Shown: positions 7,333 through 14,195, counted from the first letter of the stretch. The stretch is DNA of 16,360 bases from Desulfobacteraceae bacterium (GCA_020349865.1 CP070700.1:3730193-3746552); one strand, 5' to 3'. The notes: generated by a model from the letters alone, not told the origin. A program made the numbers and translations.

Positions 7333-7907
7333 AATAATAAAAAGTCTCGGAAATTCTACTTCTTATTGAAATTATAGATATTTACTGAGGCCTGGTAGTT
7401 TGCCTCATACCTGGAATAAGGGAATGATGGAAAATCGTCTTCTACCGAATGGATTAGATTCGAATTTCCCAATCGCACGACCTTGAGGCTCTCGACAGGT
7501 AAACCATTCCGTCAATACCCCAAAACCCATTATTCTTCGCGCAGCTTCGTTGGCTCAGTCCCACCGCTTCGCGGCGGGTTCCCGGTTTCCAGTCTTCGAT
7601 CATTCCAACATTCCAATTAGGGCAAAGCCCCTAAATTCTTTATTCGGACGGTTTTTTGGGAATACACTTGATTTGTTACCAATATCTGATTGGCAATCTA
7701 AATCCGGGAATATGGAAAGATATAATGGACATATTCCAAAAAAAGGTTTATGTTTAATTTAGCATTAAGAAGCTTTAATTCACCAAAAATTTTGTATCTT
7801 ACCAAGAAATAGTAACGTTAACCTCGGAAATTTCAGATATCACAAAGCCTGCCTTTAAGTAACAAATGGGTGTGTGCCCCTTTTCCCACTAATTGTTGGA
7901 GGATACA
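7333..7907. other. Gene-free stretch with palindromic repeats
   Basis: No gene is supported; the open frame in the middle lacks a ribosome-binding site and crosses two strong hairpins. It holds a weak stem GAGGC/GCCTC (7387-7406) and the two palindromes listed separately. The right end is AT-rich and carries the ribosome-binding site of the gene at 7908. Confidence 0.5.
7560..7634. repeat. Two neighbouring palindromic units, REP-like
   Basis: The first hairpin (7560-7578) is CCGC-TTC-GCGG extended by CCC/GGG across one mismatch. The second (7617-7634) is TTAGGGC-AAA-GCCCCTAA with one bulged C. Such GC-rich dyads in a spacer resemble dispersed palindromic repeats; copy number elsewhere cannot be seen here. 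Confidence 0.4.
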
Positions 7908-8336
7908 ATGAATACGGAGGAAATCAGTAAACGATATGGCGTCAGGGCGCTTGAGAGGGGATTTATAACCCTTGATCAGCTCTTAATGGCTATAAACATC
8001 CAAATTTTGGAGAACCTCGAGAAAGGGGAGCACAGACTCATAGGGAGGATACTCGCGGAGCTGGGGATTATTTCACCCTCTAAAATCATGATGCCGGATA
8101 GTGTTGAAGAGGTGACAGGCAAGTCTATTAAAAAACGCTTCGGGGTTATTGCTATTGAGAAAGGCTTTATCACCGCAGAACAGCTAATTGGCGCCATTGA
8201 GGAACAGATTAGAGATGAAGTAGCGCAGGACCGACACCGGCTCATAGGGGAAATACTTTGTGAGAAGGGCTACATGACCAAGGAGCAATGTGATGAAGTT
8301 CTCATTAAACTGGTAGGCCGAAGAGGACCACGTTAG
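7908..8336 (+). CDS. Small protein with two copies of a ~55-residue domain
   Basis: 142 residues from ATG 7908. GGAGG at 7898-7902 fixes this start; the longer frame from TTG 7893 would put the ribosome-binding site inside the gene. Copy 1 (about 8-60) reads KRYGVRALERGFITLDQLLMA, then HRLIGRILAELG. Copy 2 (about 76-132) reads KRFGVIAIEKGFITAEQLIGA, then HRLIGEILCEKGYMTKEQ. The pattern G-hydrophobic-A-x-E-x-GFI-T-x-(D/E)QL ... RLIG-x-IL-x-E-x-G resembles the N-terminal helical module of type II secretion/type IV pilus ATPases (GspE/MshE-N), which in some proteins binds c-di-GMP. That link is by pattern only. It is soluble, stands alone, and its function is unknown. Confidence 0.8.
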   Translation: MNTEEISKRYGVRALERGFITLDQLLMAINIQILENLEKGEHRLIGRILAELGIISPSKIMMPDSVEEVTGKSIKKRFGVIAIEKGFITAEQLIGAIEEQIRDEVAQDRHRLIGEILCEKGYMTKEQCDEVLIKLVGRRGPR

Positions 8337-8355
8337 AGTCCCTGTCGCGTAAAGT

Positions 8356-8496
8356 TTAACAACTCGCTGTAATCATCAAGCCGAGACCCCTTACCCCACT
8401 GATCTGTGGACTTTGTATGGCCTGAAGCTCTTTTAGAAAATAAGCTCCTAATGTCTTGGCTTTGGCCACCAGATCCTTTTTCTCGATCACTTCGAG
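8356..8496 (-). pseudogene. Fragment of a class III aminotransferase
   Basis: The minus-strand frame from about 8496 to the stop at 8356-8358 reads LEVIEKKDLVAKAKTLGAYF, then LKELQAIQSPQISGVRGLGLMI. This is the segment near the C-terminus of class III pyridoxal-phosphate aminotransferases (ArgD/GabT type), where VRGxGLM is a conserved landmark. After GLMI the similarity is lost and a stop follows, so the C-terminal subdomain is missing. The pyridoxal-phosphate lysine and the N-terminal two thirds are absent. The right end meets IS630 sequence on the other strand, so a transposition event probably cut the gene. Confidence 0.7.
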
Positions 8497-8715
8497 GGAC
8501 GCTATGGCAGCTGGCTCAACATTGCTGAAATTGAACTGCGGGTTTTAACGAGTCAATGTCTAAACCGCCGGATTCCAAACAAACAAAAGTTGCAACGAGA
8601 AGTGACCCAATTGCAAAATCAACGTAATTTTCTTCAAGCCAAGATAGACTGGCTCTTTTCTACTGATGACGCCAGGATTAAATTGAAACGACTTTATCCA
8701 ACTTTATTAACTTGA
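8488..8715 (+). pseudogene. IS630-family transposase, C-terminal fragment
   Basis: Open from 8488 to TGA at 8713-8715: HFEGRYGSWLNIAEIELRVL, then TSQCLNRRIPNKQKLQREV, ending DARIKLKRLYPTLLT. GSWLNIAEIE (with the last DDE catalytic glutamate) and the DARIKLKRLYP ending are typical of IS630 DDE transposases. The N-terminal helix-turn-helix part and the first two catalytic aspartates are gone, so it is inactive. It starts inside or next to the aminotransferase fragment and ends one codon before the IS66 fragment. Confidence 0.82.
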
Positions 8716-8908
8716 CATGACACTAGCCGAACAAGATATTCGAAGGATCAAAGTTCGCTTGAAAATATCAGGATGTTTCCGCACAATACAAGGGGCAAAA
8801 TACTTTGCCCGAATAAGAAGCTACCTTTCTAAAGCAAGAAAGCAAAACCGTAACATTCTGGATTCAATTACCGAAGCAATCTGCGGTCATCCTTTCATAA
8901 CTGCGTAA
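8714..8908 (+). pseudogene. IS66-family transposase, C-terminal fragment
   Basis: About 64 codons: DMTLAEQDIRRIKVRLKIS, GCFRTIQGAKYFARIRSYLS, ending ILDSITEAICGHPFITA. This matches the end of IS66 transposases (family pattern NxAERxLRxxKVxxKxSGCFRTxxGAxxFxRIRSYxxTxRKQ). Only the final part remains; the DDE core and zinc-finger N-terminus are missing. An ATG at 8717 allows a 63-residue reading, but no ribosome-binding site supports it. The frame begins where the IS630 remnant ends, so one element probably inserted into or recombined with the other. Confidence 0.8.
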
Positions 8909-8914
8909 CAAAAA

Positions 8915-9223
8915 TCATTTGACCTGAGTAGTTACTTTTCTTTTATTACTGAAACGATAGTCAATGGGAACCTGTCTATCAGCTACGTGATTGTAGAAGA
9001 ACCTTAGCCCTGCAACTATAGTGGCGCAAGTGCCGGGGGTATTACCCACGTCATTTTTCAAATACAACAGATAATCCTCTATCATCTCTTGGGTGAGCTT
9101 ATCGGGAGATTGCTGATGGTAACGGGCAAGTCCTATGACGGCGGACAGGTAATAGCGCTGTATGTTTTTCGCCAGGTTCCTCAGTTCCATTGCCTTGATC
9201 ATTTTTTTCCTTAGTGGTGTCAT
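8915..9223 (-). pseudogene. Tyrosine recombinase/integrase, N-terminal domain only
   Basis: A 102-residue frame begins MTPLRKKMIKAMELRNLAKN and continues YYLSAVIGLARYHQQSPDKL, then YLLYLKN...ATIVAGLRFFYNHV. This is the SAM-like core-binding domain of integrases often found with IS91-type elements in Desulfobacterota. Homologues are about 300 residues; this stops right after the domain, so the catalytic R-H-R-Y residues are absent. The start is good: AAAGGAGG with 8-nt spacing before ATG 9223. It could be translated as a DNA-binding fragment, but gene debris on the left favours truncation. Confidence 0.7.
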
Positions 9224-9282
9224 GACAAATACCTCCTTTGGTTGGGGTTAGGTTGATTGGAGGTATTTTATCGAATCAAAGC

Positions 9283-9313
9283 AAAAAAAAACGACTACTA
9301 AAACGAGTAGCCG
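9283..9313 (-). terminator. Intrinsic terminator, minus strand
   Basis: On the minus strand CGGCTACT-CGTTTT-AGTAGTCG forms an 8-bp stem (one G-T pair) followed directly by nine T. It lies 60 bp upstream of the integrase fragment start, so it would stop leftward transcripts entering from the right. Confidence 0.75.
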
Positions 9314-9637
9314 GGAAAAGCAAAGGTAGGTGGATTCAAGGGACTACCGTGAAGCGGTTAAGTTCTACATACAGTAATCCCAATTTGTCCAAGATTGTAG
9401 AATAGCTGCTATGATTGTGGACTTTTGGAAAACTCAAAGATTCATAACTTGTGATTGTAAGCCATGACCGAACCGTTTCATAGATAAAGCAAACCCCAAC
9501 CTCAACCCATCCAAATTGCTCATGCTATTCAACTTTAACCAGCCAACTTGAACCAATCCTCAGAACCCCTATTTATCTGCCACCAATTTTATAATCAAAA
9601 TCAATTAGTTAAGCATGATAGCATTGCTTTGATTAAT

Positions 9638-9653
9638 TGGCATCGGCTTTGCT
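9638..9653 (+). promoter_or_regulatory. Sigma-54-type promoter
   Basis: TGGCATCGGCTTTGCT matches the -24/-12 consensus TGGCAC-N5-TTGCA/T: GG at 9639-9640 and GC at 9651-9652 are exactly 10 bp apart. Transcription would start near 9664. The imperfect dyad just upstream could be an activator site. Confidence 0.6.
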
Positions 9654-9663
9654 TACAATATAG

Positions 9664-9818
9664 GTAACCAAAAGGTTATAAGGCTTCTCGGGTGTGCGTG
9701 CATCTTTTCTGCTGGTCATTTCCCACGAGAGATGAGGATTGCACCGCAAAAATAACGGCATCCTGGGAAATCAACTAAAAACTCCTTGAGTTCCACGTCT
9801 TTCTCAGGGGGTTTTTTT
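9664..9818 (+). ncRNA. Candidate small RNA of about 155 nt
   Basis: Lies between the sigma-54-type promoter and an intrinsic terminator. It would begin with a perfect hairpin, TAACC-AAAA-GGTTA (9665-9678), and end with the terminator hairpin and its T-run. No plus-strand gene with a ribosome-binding site fits inside. It matches no RNA family I recognise. The existence of the transcript is inferred only from this arrangement. A 44-codon minus-strand frame overlaps it. Confidence 0.45.
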
Positions 9819-9850
9819 ATCATTTGGCGTAAGCGCGGTCTCGTGGACAT
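9716..9850 (-). CDS. Possible 44-residue protein (doubtful)
   Basis: From ATG 9850: MSTRPRLRQMIKKPPEKDVE, then LKEFLVDFPGCRYFCGAILISRGK. The composition is protein-like (basic start, two cysteines), and AGG about 9 nt upstream is a weak ribosome-binding site. A longer version from TTG 9934 is open too. No family is recognised. It overlaps the candidate small RNA on the other strand, and the terminator hairpin falls inside it, so only one of the two readings may be real. Confidence 0.22.
   Translation of the reverse strand: MSTRPRLRQMIKKPPEKDVELKEFLVDFPGCRYFCGAILISRGK
9782..9818 (+). terminator. Intrinsic terminator, plus strand
   Basis: CTCCTTGAG (9782-9790) pairs with CTCAGGGGG (9803-9811), two wobbles, 12-nt loop, followed by seven T (9812-9818). 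No plus-strand gene precedes it, which is why a non-coding transcript is proposed. Confidence 0.6.
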
Positions 9851-10162
9851 CTCAATTAACCTGCGACATTCACCGATCCCCTGCACTTTTAAGCGCGCCG
9901 TTTTGGGCGGCAGTGTTAATCCTATCGTAACCAAAATTACACCAAAAAGTCAAAGATAATATTATAACACGAGAAATAAAAGGCCGAAAAAATTAAGTAT
10001 TGTGGTTCTAATCTGTAATTTTCCCTTCAAAGTGAATGAAAGTATCAGGGTGTTGTCTTCCAATGCTCACCCCGTTTTTGTTATAATTTTAACCGTGAAG
10101 GTTATCAATCCAGCTTACGGTCTTCTCCTACCCTGAAAAAGGGACTTTTTATTGATAATAAC

Positions 10163-10190
10163 TTGATCTTGGCCAAAAAAAGGCTATTAT
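10163..10190 (+). promoter_or_regulatory. Sigma-70-type promoter of the cold-shock gene
   Basis: TTGATC (10163-10168), 16 bp, TATTAT (10185-10190). Transcription would start near 10197, leaving a leader of about 120 nt before the cold-shock gene. Confidence 0.45.
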
Positions 10191-10197
10191 ACCCGTG

Positions 10198-10223
10198 ATC
10201 AATAAAGCTGCGTCTTTATTGGT
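10198..10223 (+). promoter_or_regulatory. Hairpin at the start of the cold-shock leader
   Basis: ATCAATAAAG (10198-10207) pairs fully with CTTTATTGGT (10214-10223), one wobble, 6-nt loop. If the promoter above is right, it forms the 5' end of the mRNA. Cold-shock mRNAs often have long structured leaders that change stability or translation with temperature; that role here is inferred. Confidence 0.45.
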
Positions 10224-10316
10224 GTTCGGGTTTCGTTTCAGGGAAAGATCCATTTGTCAAAAGTGGCAGCCTGAAGTTTGGAACCAGGAAATCTTTATGG
10301 AAAGGAGGTTGTCACT

Positions 10317-10517
10317 ATGGCAAACGGAACTGTGAAGTGGTTTAATGACCAAAAGGGATACGGCTTCATTGAGCAAGAGGATGGTCCCGATGTATTCGTT
10401 CATCATTCAAACATCAATGCAGTCGGTTTCAAGTCGCTTAAAGAAGGCGATCGGGTTACCTTTGACATAGAGCAAGGGGAAAAAGGTCCTACTGCAGTAA
10501 ATGTAACTGTAGCTTAA
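10317..10517 (+). CDS. Cold-shock protein, CspA family
   Basis: 66 residues from ATG 10317: [20 protein letters not shown], then [20 protein letters not shown], ending VNVTVA. RNP1 (KGYGFI) and RNP2 (DVFVHHS) are intact, and the length is normal for a single cold-shock domain. It binds single-stranded RNA and DNA as a chaperone in the cytoplasm. The start is fixed by AAAGGAGG with 8-nt spacing; an in-frame ATG at 10278 would put this site inside the gene. It stands alone with its own promoter and leader hairpin. Confidence 0.96.
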   Translation: MANGTVKWFNDQKGYGFIEQEDGPDVFVHHSNINAVGFKSLKEGDRVTFDIEQGEKGPTAVNVTVA

Positions 10518-10521
10518 TGAC

Positions 10522-10546
10522 TGCTCTAAATAGAAAAAGAGCACTT
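10522..10546 (+). terminator. Weak terminator-like hairpin after the cold-shock gene
   Basis: TGCTCT (10522-10527) pairs with AGAGCA (10538-10543), 10-nt A-rich loop, followed by CTTT. It is placed correctly, 4 nt after the stop, but the stem and T-run are short. Confidence 0.4.
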
Positions 10547-10766
10547 TATCATAATGCGATGGAATGCCCTTTTATCTTCAAATTGAGGAAAAAGTTAAGA
10601 CTGGTTAATTTATTGTACAACAAAATTAAATTGATAGCGGTACATGACTATGGCCAGTATGCAGTATTATCAATTCATAGTACGTCTTTCGACAAAATCT
10701 AATCCATCTGCACAAATATGACGTCTAAATTCACCGACAGTCAGACAAAGAAAAGAAAGTTGACTC

Positions 10767-11984
10767 GTGGATCCCTCATGGCAGAATGCCCCGATGGCTT
10801 CCACGGGCATTGAGGTGCTAAATTTACCACAGGCAGTCGTCAGACGCATATTCTGGATCCTCTCATTAGCCATATTCACTGCTATGGTGGGTGTGGGCAT
10901 TATCGTGCCCCTTCTTCCCATTTATGCCGAGGAGTTAGGAGCAAGTGGGATCTGGATCGGTCTTATCTTCTCAGGCTTCTCCCTTTCTCGTTCCCTGTTC
11001 AGCCCACTTGTGGGAAGGCTCTCGGATTTCTGGGGTAGAAAGACCTTCATCGCCACAGGACTGTTTCTTTACTGGCTTATATCCTTGGGATATCTCCTCT
11101 GCAACAGCGTCAGCGACCTGGTCTTAGTTAGGATTGTCCAAGGTTGCTCTGGAGCCATGATCATCCCCCTGGCTATGGCCCATATTGGGGATATCGCCCC
11201 GGAGAAGCAAGAAGGCCAGTATATGGGCTCCTTTTCAACCTCGCTCTTTGCAGGATTTGGATTTGGCCCACTCCTCGGTGGGCTGATCATGCATCGATTC
11301 GGGATAGAGGCCAATTTCTATCTGATGAGCCTCCTATGTTTTTTGGCCTTTTTGGTAGTGATCCTCTTTCTTCCTAACATGAAGAGAGGCAAACGGCTTC
11401 AAGAGACGCGGCTCCCCGGGTATCAAAACCTGCTGAAAAGCCCAGTGAGCCTGGGACTATTTCTATTTCGGTTCTCAAATGCCTTTGCGAGGGGCGCCCT
11501 GCTTGCTTTCCTGCCACTGATTGCCTACCATCACTCCTTCATGAACGCTGCCCAAATTGGCATCGTTATCTCCGTGAATATTCTGCTCGTATCTATGCTC
11601 CAGGCCCCCTTTGGTCGGTTGGCGGATCGTTGGAACCGTCTGAGGCTTGTCCTGGTGGGCAGCTCAGGATTTTCCCTGTTGATGTCTTTTCTGCCAATCT
11701 GTCGGGGGTTCTGGCAAGTCCTCTTTGTAAACCTGGTCATGGGGGTGAGCGGGGGGCTGGCGATACCGGCCGCCTCGGCTATAGCTGTAGATGAAGGCCG
11801 CAGATTCGGGATGGGATCTTCCATGGGATTTCTCAATCTGGGCATGAGTCTTGGCCTGAGCACGGGGCCCATCCTGGCGGGGAAAATTTCTGATCTGGCC
11901 GGCCTTCCTTATGCTTTTTACCTTGCAACTCTGGTGGGTTTGGCCGGCTCCATCGGGTTTGCGAGCTTGGCAAGGAAAGGATAG
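10767..11984 (+). CDS. MFS transporter, drug:H+ antiporter-like
   Basis: A 405-residue hydrophobic protein with about 12 membrane helices, normal for the major facilitator superfamily. Motif A is present in loop 2-3 (GRLSDFWGRK, 83-92) and echoed in the second half (GRLADRWNR, near 283). Motif C of 12-helix antiporters is GFGFGPLLGG near 163-172 in helix 5. These point to proton-driven efflux (DHA1-like, including tetracycline-type pumps); the substrate is unknown. The GTG at 10767 gives the longest frame, with only a poor A/G-rich ribosome-binding site. ATG 10794 (MASTGIEVL) is an alternative, also without a good site. No regulator is adjacent. Confidence 0.85.
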   Translation: MDPSWQNAPMASTGIEVLNLPQAVVRRIFWILSLAIFTAMVGVGIIVPLLPIYAEELGASGIWIGLIFSGFSLSRSLFSPLVGRLSDFWGRKTFIATGLFLYWLISLGYLLCNSVSDLVLVRIVQGCSGAMIIPLAMAHIGDIAPEKQEGQYMGSFSTSLFAGFGFGPLLGGLIMHRFGIEANFYLMSLLCFLAFLVVILFLPNMKRGKRLQETRLPGYQNLLKSPVSLGLFLFRFSNAFARGALLAFLPLIAYHHSFMNAAQIGIVISVNILLVSMLQAPFGRLADRWNRLRLVLVGSSGFSLLMSFLPICRGFWQVLFVNLVMGVSGGLAIPAASAIAVDEGRRFGMGSSMGFLNLGMSLGLSTGPILAGKISDLAGLPYAFYLATLVGLAGSIGFASLARKG

Positions 11985-12479
11985 CTGATACTCCTTGAAG
12001 CTGAAGGGATATTGCTATAATCGATAAAAATCTAGATACGCAAAAACTCATGATTGACAAATCAATTGTGAAATGAATTTTCACAGAGGGCAAGCACCAT
12101 ACTATGAGGCAAGAATCTGAAAGTCGTGACCAGCATTGAATTTTTTAGTGTTGTATAAAAATACTGGATCTTCCTGTAATTTTAGTATAATGCAATAATA
12201 CTTGATTGATTGGTGATATGTGGCAACTCACAAGCCCGACCCAGTCTTAGGTGAATGTATTGGCAAACTATGTCAACTACTGAAAAATCAAAGGGAGCAC
12301 AGTCTGTTCTAATTTGATTCAAAGTTTATCAGTTAGGATGTCGAACTTCGGTGCTTCAACGGATGAGCGGTTCCCCAAAAAAGGTGATGAGAGATGGGGG
12401 CCCTTATGCATTATTTTAGCAATATGTAGGGTATGATTTAACTCCGAAGAGGGTTTTATAGATTAATTGCGGAGGGGCC
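11985..12479. other. Intergenic stretch before the selenoprotein operon
   Basis: No gene is supported. It holds a dyad, TGTGAAA-TGAAT-TTTCACA (12067-12085). This recalls a CRP/FNR-type half-site pair, but the TGTGA and TCACA spacing is 9 instead of 6. A perfect TATAAT lies at 12186-12191 with only a poor -35 about 16 bp upstream. A GGAGGGG ribosome-binding site lies at the right end. The leader from that -10 would be almost 290 nt. Confidence 0.4.
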
Positions 12480-13523
12480 ATGAACGATGGAAATGATAAA
12501 ATGTCGGAACCGAGCAAGGCAGCGGCGTTGATCGAGTTGTATTTCCAAAAAGGATGGACAGATGGTCTGCCTGTCGTGCCGCCCAGCGATGATTCCGTAA
12601 ATGCTATGCTGGCCGCTGCGCACCTGAGAGGGAGCGAGGTGGTAGGGGAAATTCCCACCCGTAATGCTCGTATCACTGCCGACAAGGTGGCCATCAATGC
12701 GGTCCTGGCAGGGTGCCTTCCCGAATACATGCCGGTGGTAGTGGCCGCCGTGAAGGGGATTTGCCATCCGGACTACAACTACCACGGCCCGGCCACAAGC
12801 ACGGGTGGGGCGGCCGTCGCCATCATCGTGAACGGGCCGATCGTTAAGCACCTTGGGCTCAATACTAGAGACAACGCCTTCGGGCCTGGCTTCCGCCCGA
12901 ACGCTACTATCGGTCGTGCCGTGCGGCTGTTGATGATGAATGCCATCAACACAAGTCCCGGAAAGCTGGATCGCTCAACTCTGGGAAACCCGGGTAAGTA
13001 TACCCTCTGCTTTGGCGAGGATGAAGAAAAGAGCCCATGGGAACCGTTGCACGTGGAACGGGGGTTCCGGTCAGAGGAGAGTACGGCCACAGTGTTCGCC
13101 ACCGAGGGTACGCTCCAGATTTACAACCAGCTTTCCAGTGATCCGGAAGAACTCTGCATCACTATGGCCGATGCCATGGCAAACCTGGGATCCATGAACA
13201 TCATAGGCCAGCAGGATTTTGTGGTTGTTTTTGCCGGGGAGCATCAGGAAATCTTCCGCAAAAGCTGCTGGACCAAGACTCAGGTGAAACAATGTCTCTT
13301 CGACCACGCCTGCCGTACCATTGCCGATATCAAGACAGCGGGCCGTATGCCCGGACCGACACATAAGGAAGATGAAACCAGCCAGCGACACGTGGTCCGT
13401 AAACCGGGGGACATACTGGTTATCAGTGCGGGTGCCCGGGCGGGTGCCTTCTCTGCCTGCCTTCCTGGCTGGGGCTCCCACAGTATGACTCGCTCTATAA
13501 CAATTTTGATCAATCATGTTTAG
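12480..13523 (+). CDS. Partner protein of the UGSC selenoprotein (GWTDGLPVVPP family)
   Basis: 347 residues from ATG 12480, preceded by GGAGGGG. Conserved blocks are GWTDGLPVVPP (25-35), DKVAINAVLAGCLPEYMPVV (69-88), FGPGFRPNATIGRAVRL (134-150), SPWEPLHVERGF (185-196) and the ending KPGDILVISAGARAGAFSAC ... GSHSMTRSI. I recognise these as an uncharacterised family repeatedly found beside, or fused to, UGSC-type proteins; function unknown. Cysteines at 79, 95, 177, 226, 263, 272, 278 and 327 offer possible redox or metal ligands. There is no signal peptide or membrane helix, so it is cytoplasmic. The selenoprotein gene follows 91 bp later on the same strand, and joint action is inferred from this pairing. 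Confidence 0.8.
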   Translation: MNDGNDKMSEPSKAAALIELYFQKGWTDGLPVVPPSDDSVNAMLAAAHLRGSEVVGEIPTRNARITADKVAINAVLAGCLPEYMPVVVAAVKGICHPDYNYHGPATSTGGAAVAIIVNGPIVKHLGLNTRDNAFGPGFRPNATIGRAVRLLMMNAINTSPGKLDRSTLGNPGKYTLCFGEDEEKSPWEPLHVERGFRSEESTATVFATEGTLQIYNQLSSDPEELCITMADAMANLGSMNIIGQQDFVVVFAGEHQEIFRKSCWTKTQVKQCLFDHACRTIADIKTAGRMPGPTHKEDETSQRHVVRKPGDILVISAGARAGAFSACLPGWGSHSMTRSITILINHV

Positions 13524-13614
13524 TCACGAGGCTGAGGTTCTTAGTTCATCATATTTAAGAGTCGTAAAATTCAGAATAAGTAATCTTAACATATTCAGAA
13601 GGAGGACCATGTCC

Positions 13615-14142
13615 ATGGAAGTTTTTGATCCAACCACTCCTCCCGTCAAGGAATCGATTTCCTACGCACCCCGTCCCAAGGATCTGAATGGGCTGCGGGT
13701 GGGGCTTATTGAAAATACTAAGCACAACTCCGACGTTCTGCTGCTCAAGATTGTCGAACGGCTCAAGGAACGGTTCGGTATGGAGATGGCGCTGCTCAAC
13801 CGTAAGAAATCAGCCAGTGACCACGTGACGGATGATGTAATCGAAGATTTAAAGAAGAAGGCCGATTTTGTCATTGCTGGAATCGGCGATTGAGGGTCTT
13901 GCAGCTCGGGCAGTGTTCTCGACGGGATCCTTATCGAAAAAGCGGGTATTCCCGCAATTTCCATCGTTACCGATGCCTTTGTCGAAACCGGGCAAGTGAT
14001 GGCCTCCAACTGGGGAGTTCCTGAATATCGTTTTGTTTCAATCTCACATCCTATCGCCAACCTGAGTGATGCCGAGCTGGAGCAGCGGGCAAATGGCATT
14101 CTAGATGATGTGGTGAAACTGCTCAAGGATGGACAAACGTAG
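13615..14142 (+). CDS. UGSC-family selenoprotein with in-frame TGA as selenocysteine
   Basis: 175 residues if TGA 13891-13893 is read as selenocysteine (residue 93). Before it the frame reads ADFVIAGIGD; after it GSCSSGSVLDGILIEKAGIP and ISIVTDAFVETG continue in the same frame to TAG at 14140-14142. The resulting motif is U93-G-S-C96, the hallmark of UGSC proteins, whose relatives carry Cys or Sec here. A U/C pair two residues apart suggests a selenenylsulfide redox centre; that chemistry is inference. A stop here would remove the motif and 82 residues of normal coding sequence. ATG 13615 is 9 nt after AAGGAGG; ATG 13609 is only 3 nt away and less likely. A SECIS-like hairpin follows. The substrate is unknown. 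Selenocysteine insertion needs selA, selB, selC and selD elsewhere in the genome. Confidence 0.88.
13891..13930 (+). promoter_or_regulatory. Candidate bacterial SECIS element
   Basis: Directly after the TGA, GGGTCTTG (13894-13901) can pair with CGGGATCC (13923-13930): eight pairs, three of them G-U. Inside, TCG (13906-13908) pairs with CGA (13920-13922), with CAGC bulged on the 5' side. This leaves an 11-nt apical loop beginning GG, about 15 nt from the TGA. Bacterial SECIS elements lie at this place and need a G near the start of the apical loop. Drawn by eye; no energy computed. Confidence 0.5.
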
Positions 14143-14162
14143 ACGGGTCGACCGAATGGTGC

Positions 14163-14195
14163 TCATTCATGCCTCTGAGCCTGTACCATGAATGA
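14163..14195 (+). terminator. Hairpin after the selenoprotein gene
   Basis: TCATTCATG (14163-14171) pairs perfectly with CATGAATGA (14187-14195), 9 bp, 15-nt loop, 21 nt after the stop. Only CTTTA follows, then a T5 run some 15 nt further on, so termination may be weak. Confidence 0.4.

Larger units (their letters stand above)
9314..10162. other. Long, nearly gene-free stretch
   Basis: 9314-9637 shows nothing convincing apart from an AT-rich imperfect dyad around 9611-9630 (AAGCATG...CATTGCTT). 9638-9818 holds the promoter/RNA/terminator arrangement listed separately. 9819-10162 is AT-rich, with an isolated TATAAT at 10082 lacking a well-spaced -35. Confidence 0.5.

Noticed and set aside
7550..7762. 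70-codon plus-strand open frame
   Set aside because: It runs through two GC-rich hairpins, has no ribosome-binding site, and its translation resembles no protein.
12067..12085. CRP/FNR-type binding site
   Set aside because: TGTGA and TCACA are 9 bp apart instead of 6, so it is kept only as an unassigned dyad.
13516..13893. 125-codon gene ending at the TGA, starting at 13516
   Set aside because: The start lies in the end of the previous gene, while AAGGAGG fixes the start at 13615 (or 13609); the end is the selenocysteine codon rather than a stop.
13662..14126. 154-codon minus-strand open frame across the TGA region
   Set aside because: It is the shadow of the selenoprotein gene; it is serine/arginine-rich, without a ribosome-binding site, whereas the plus frame carries the UGSC family motifs.
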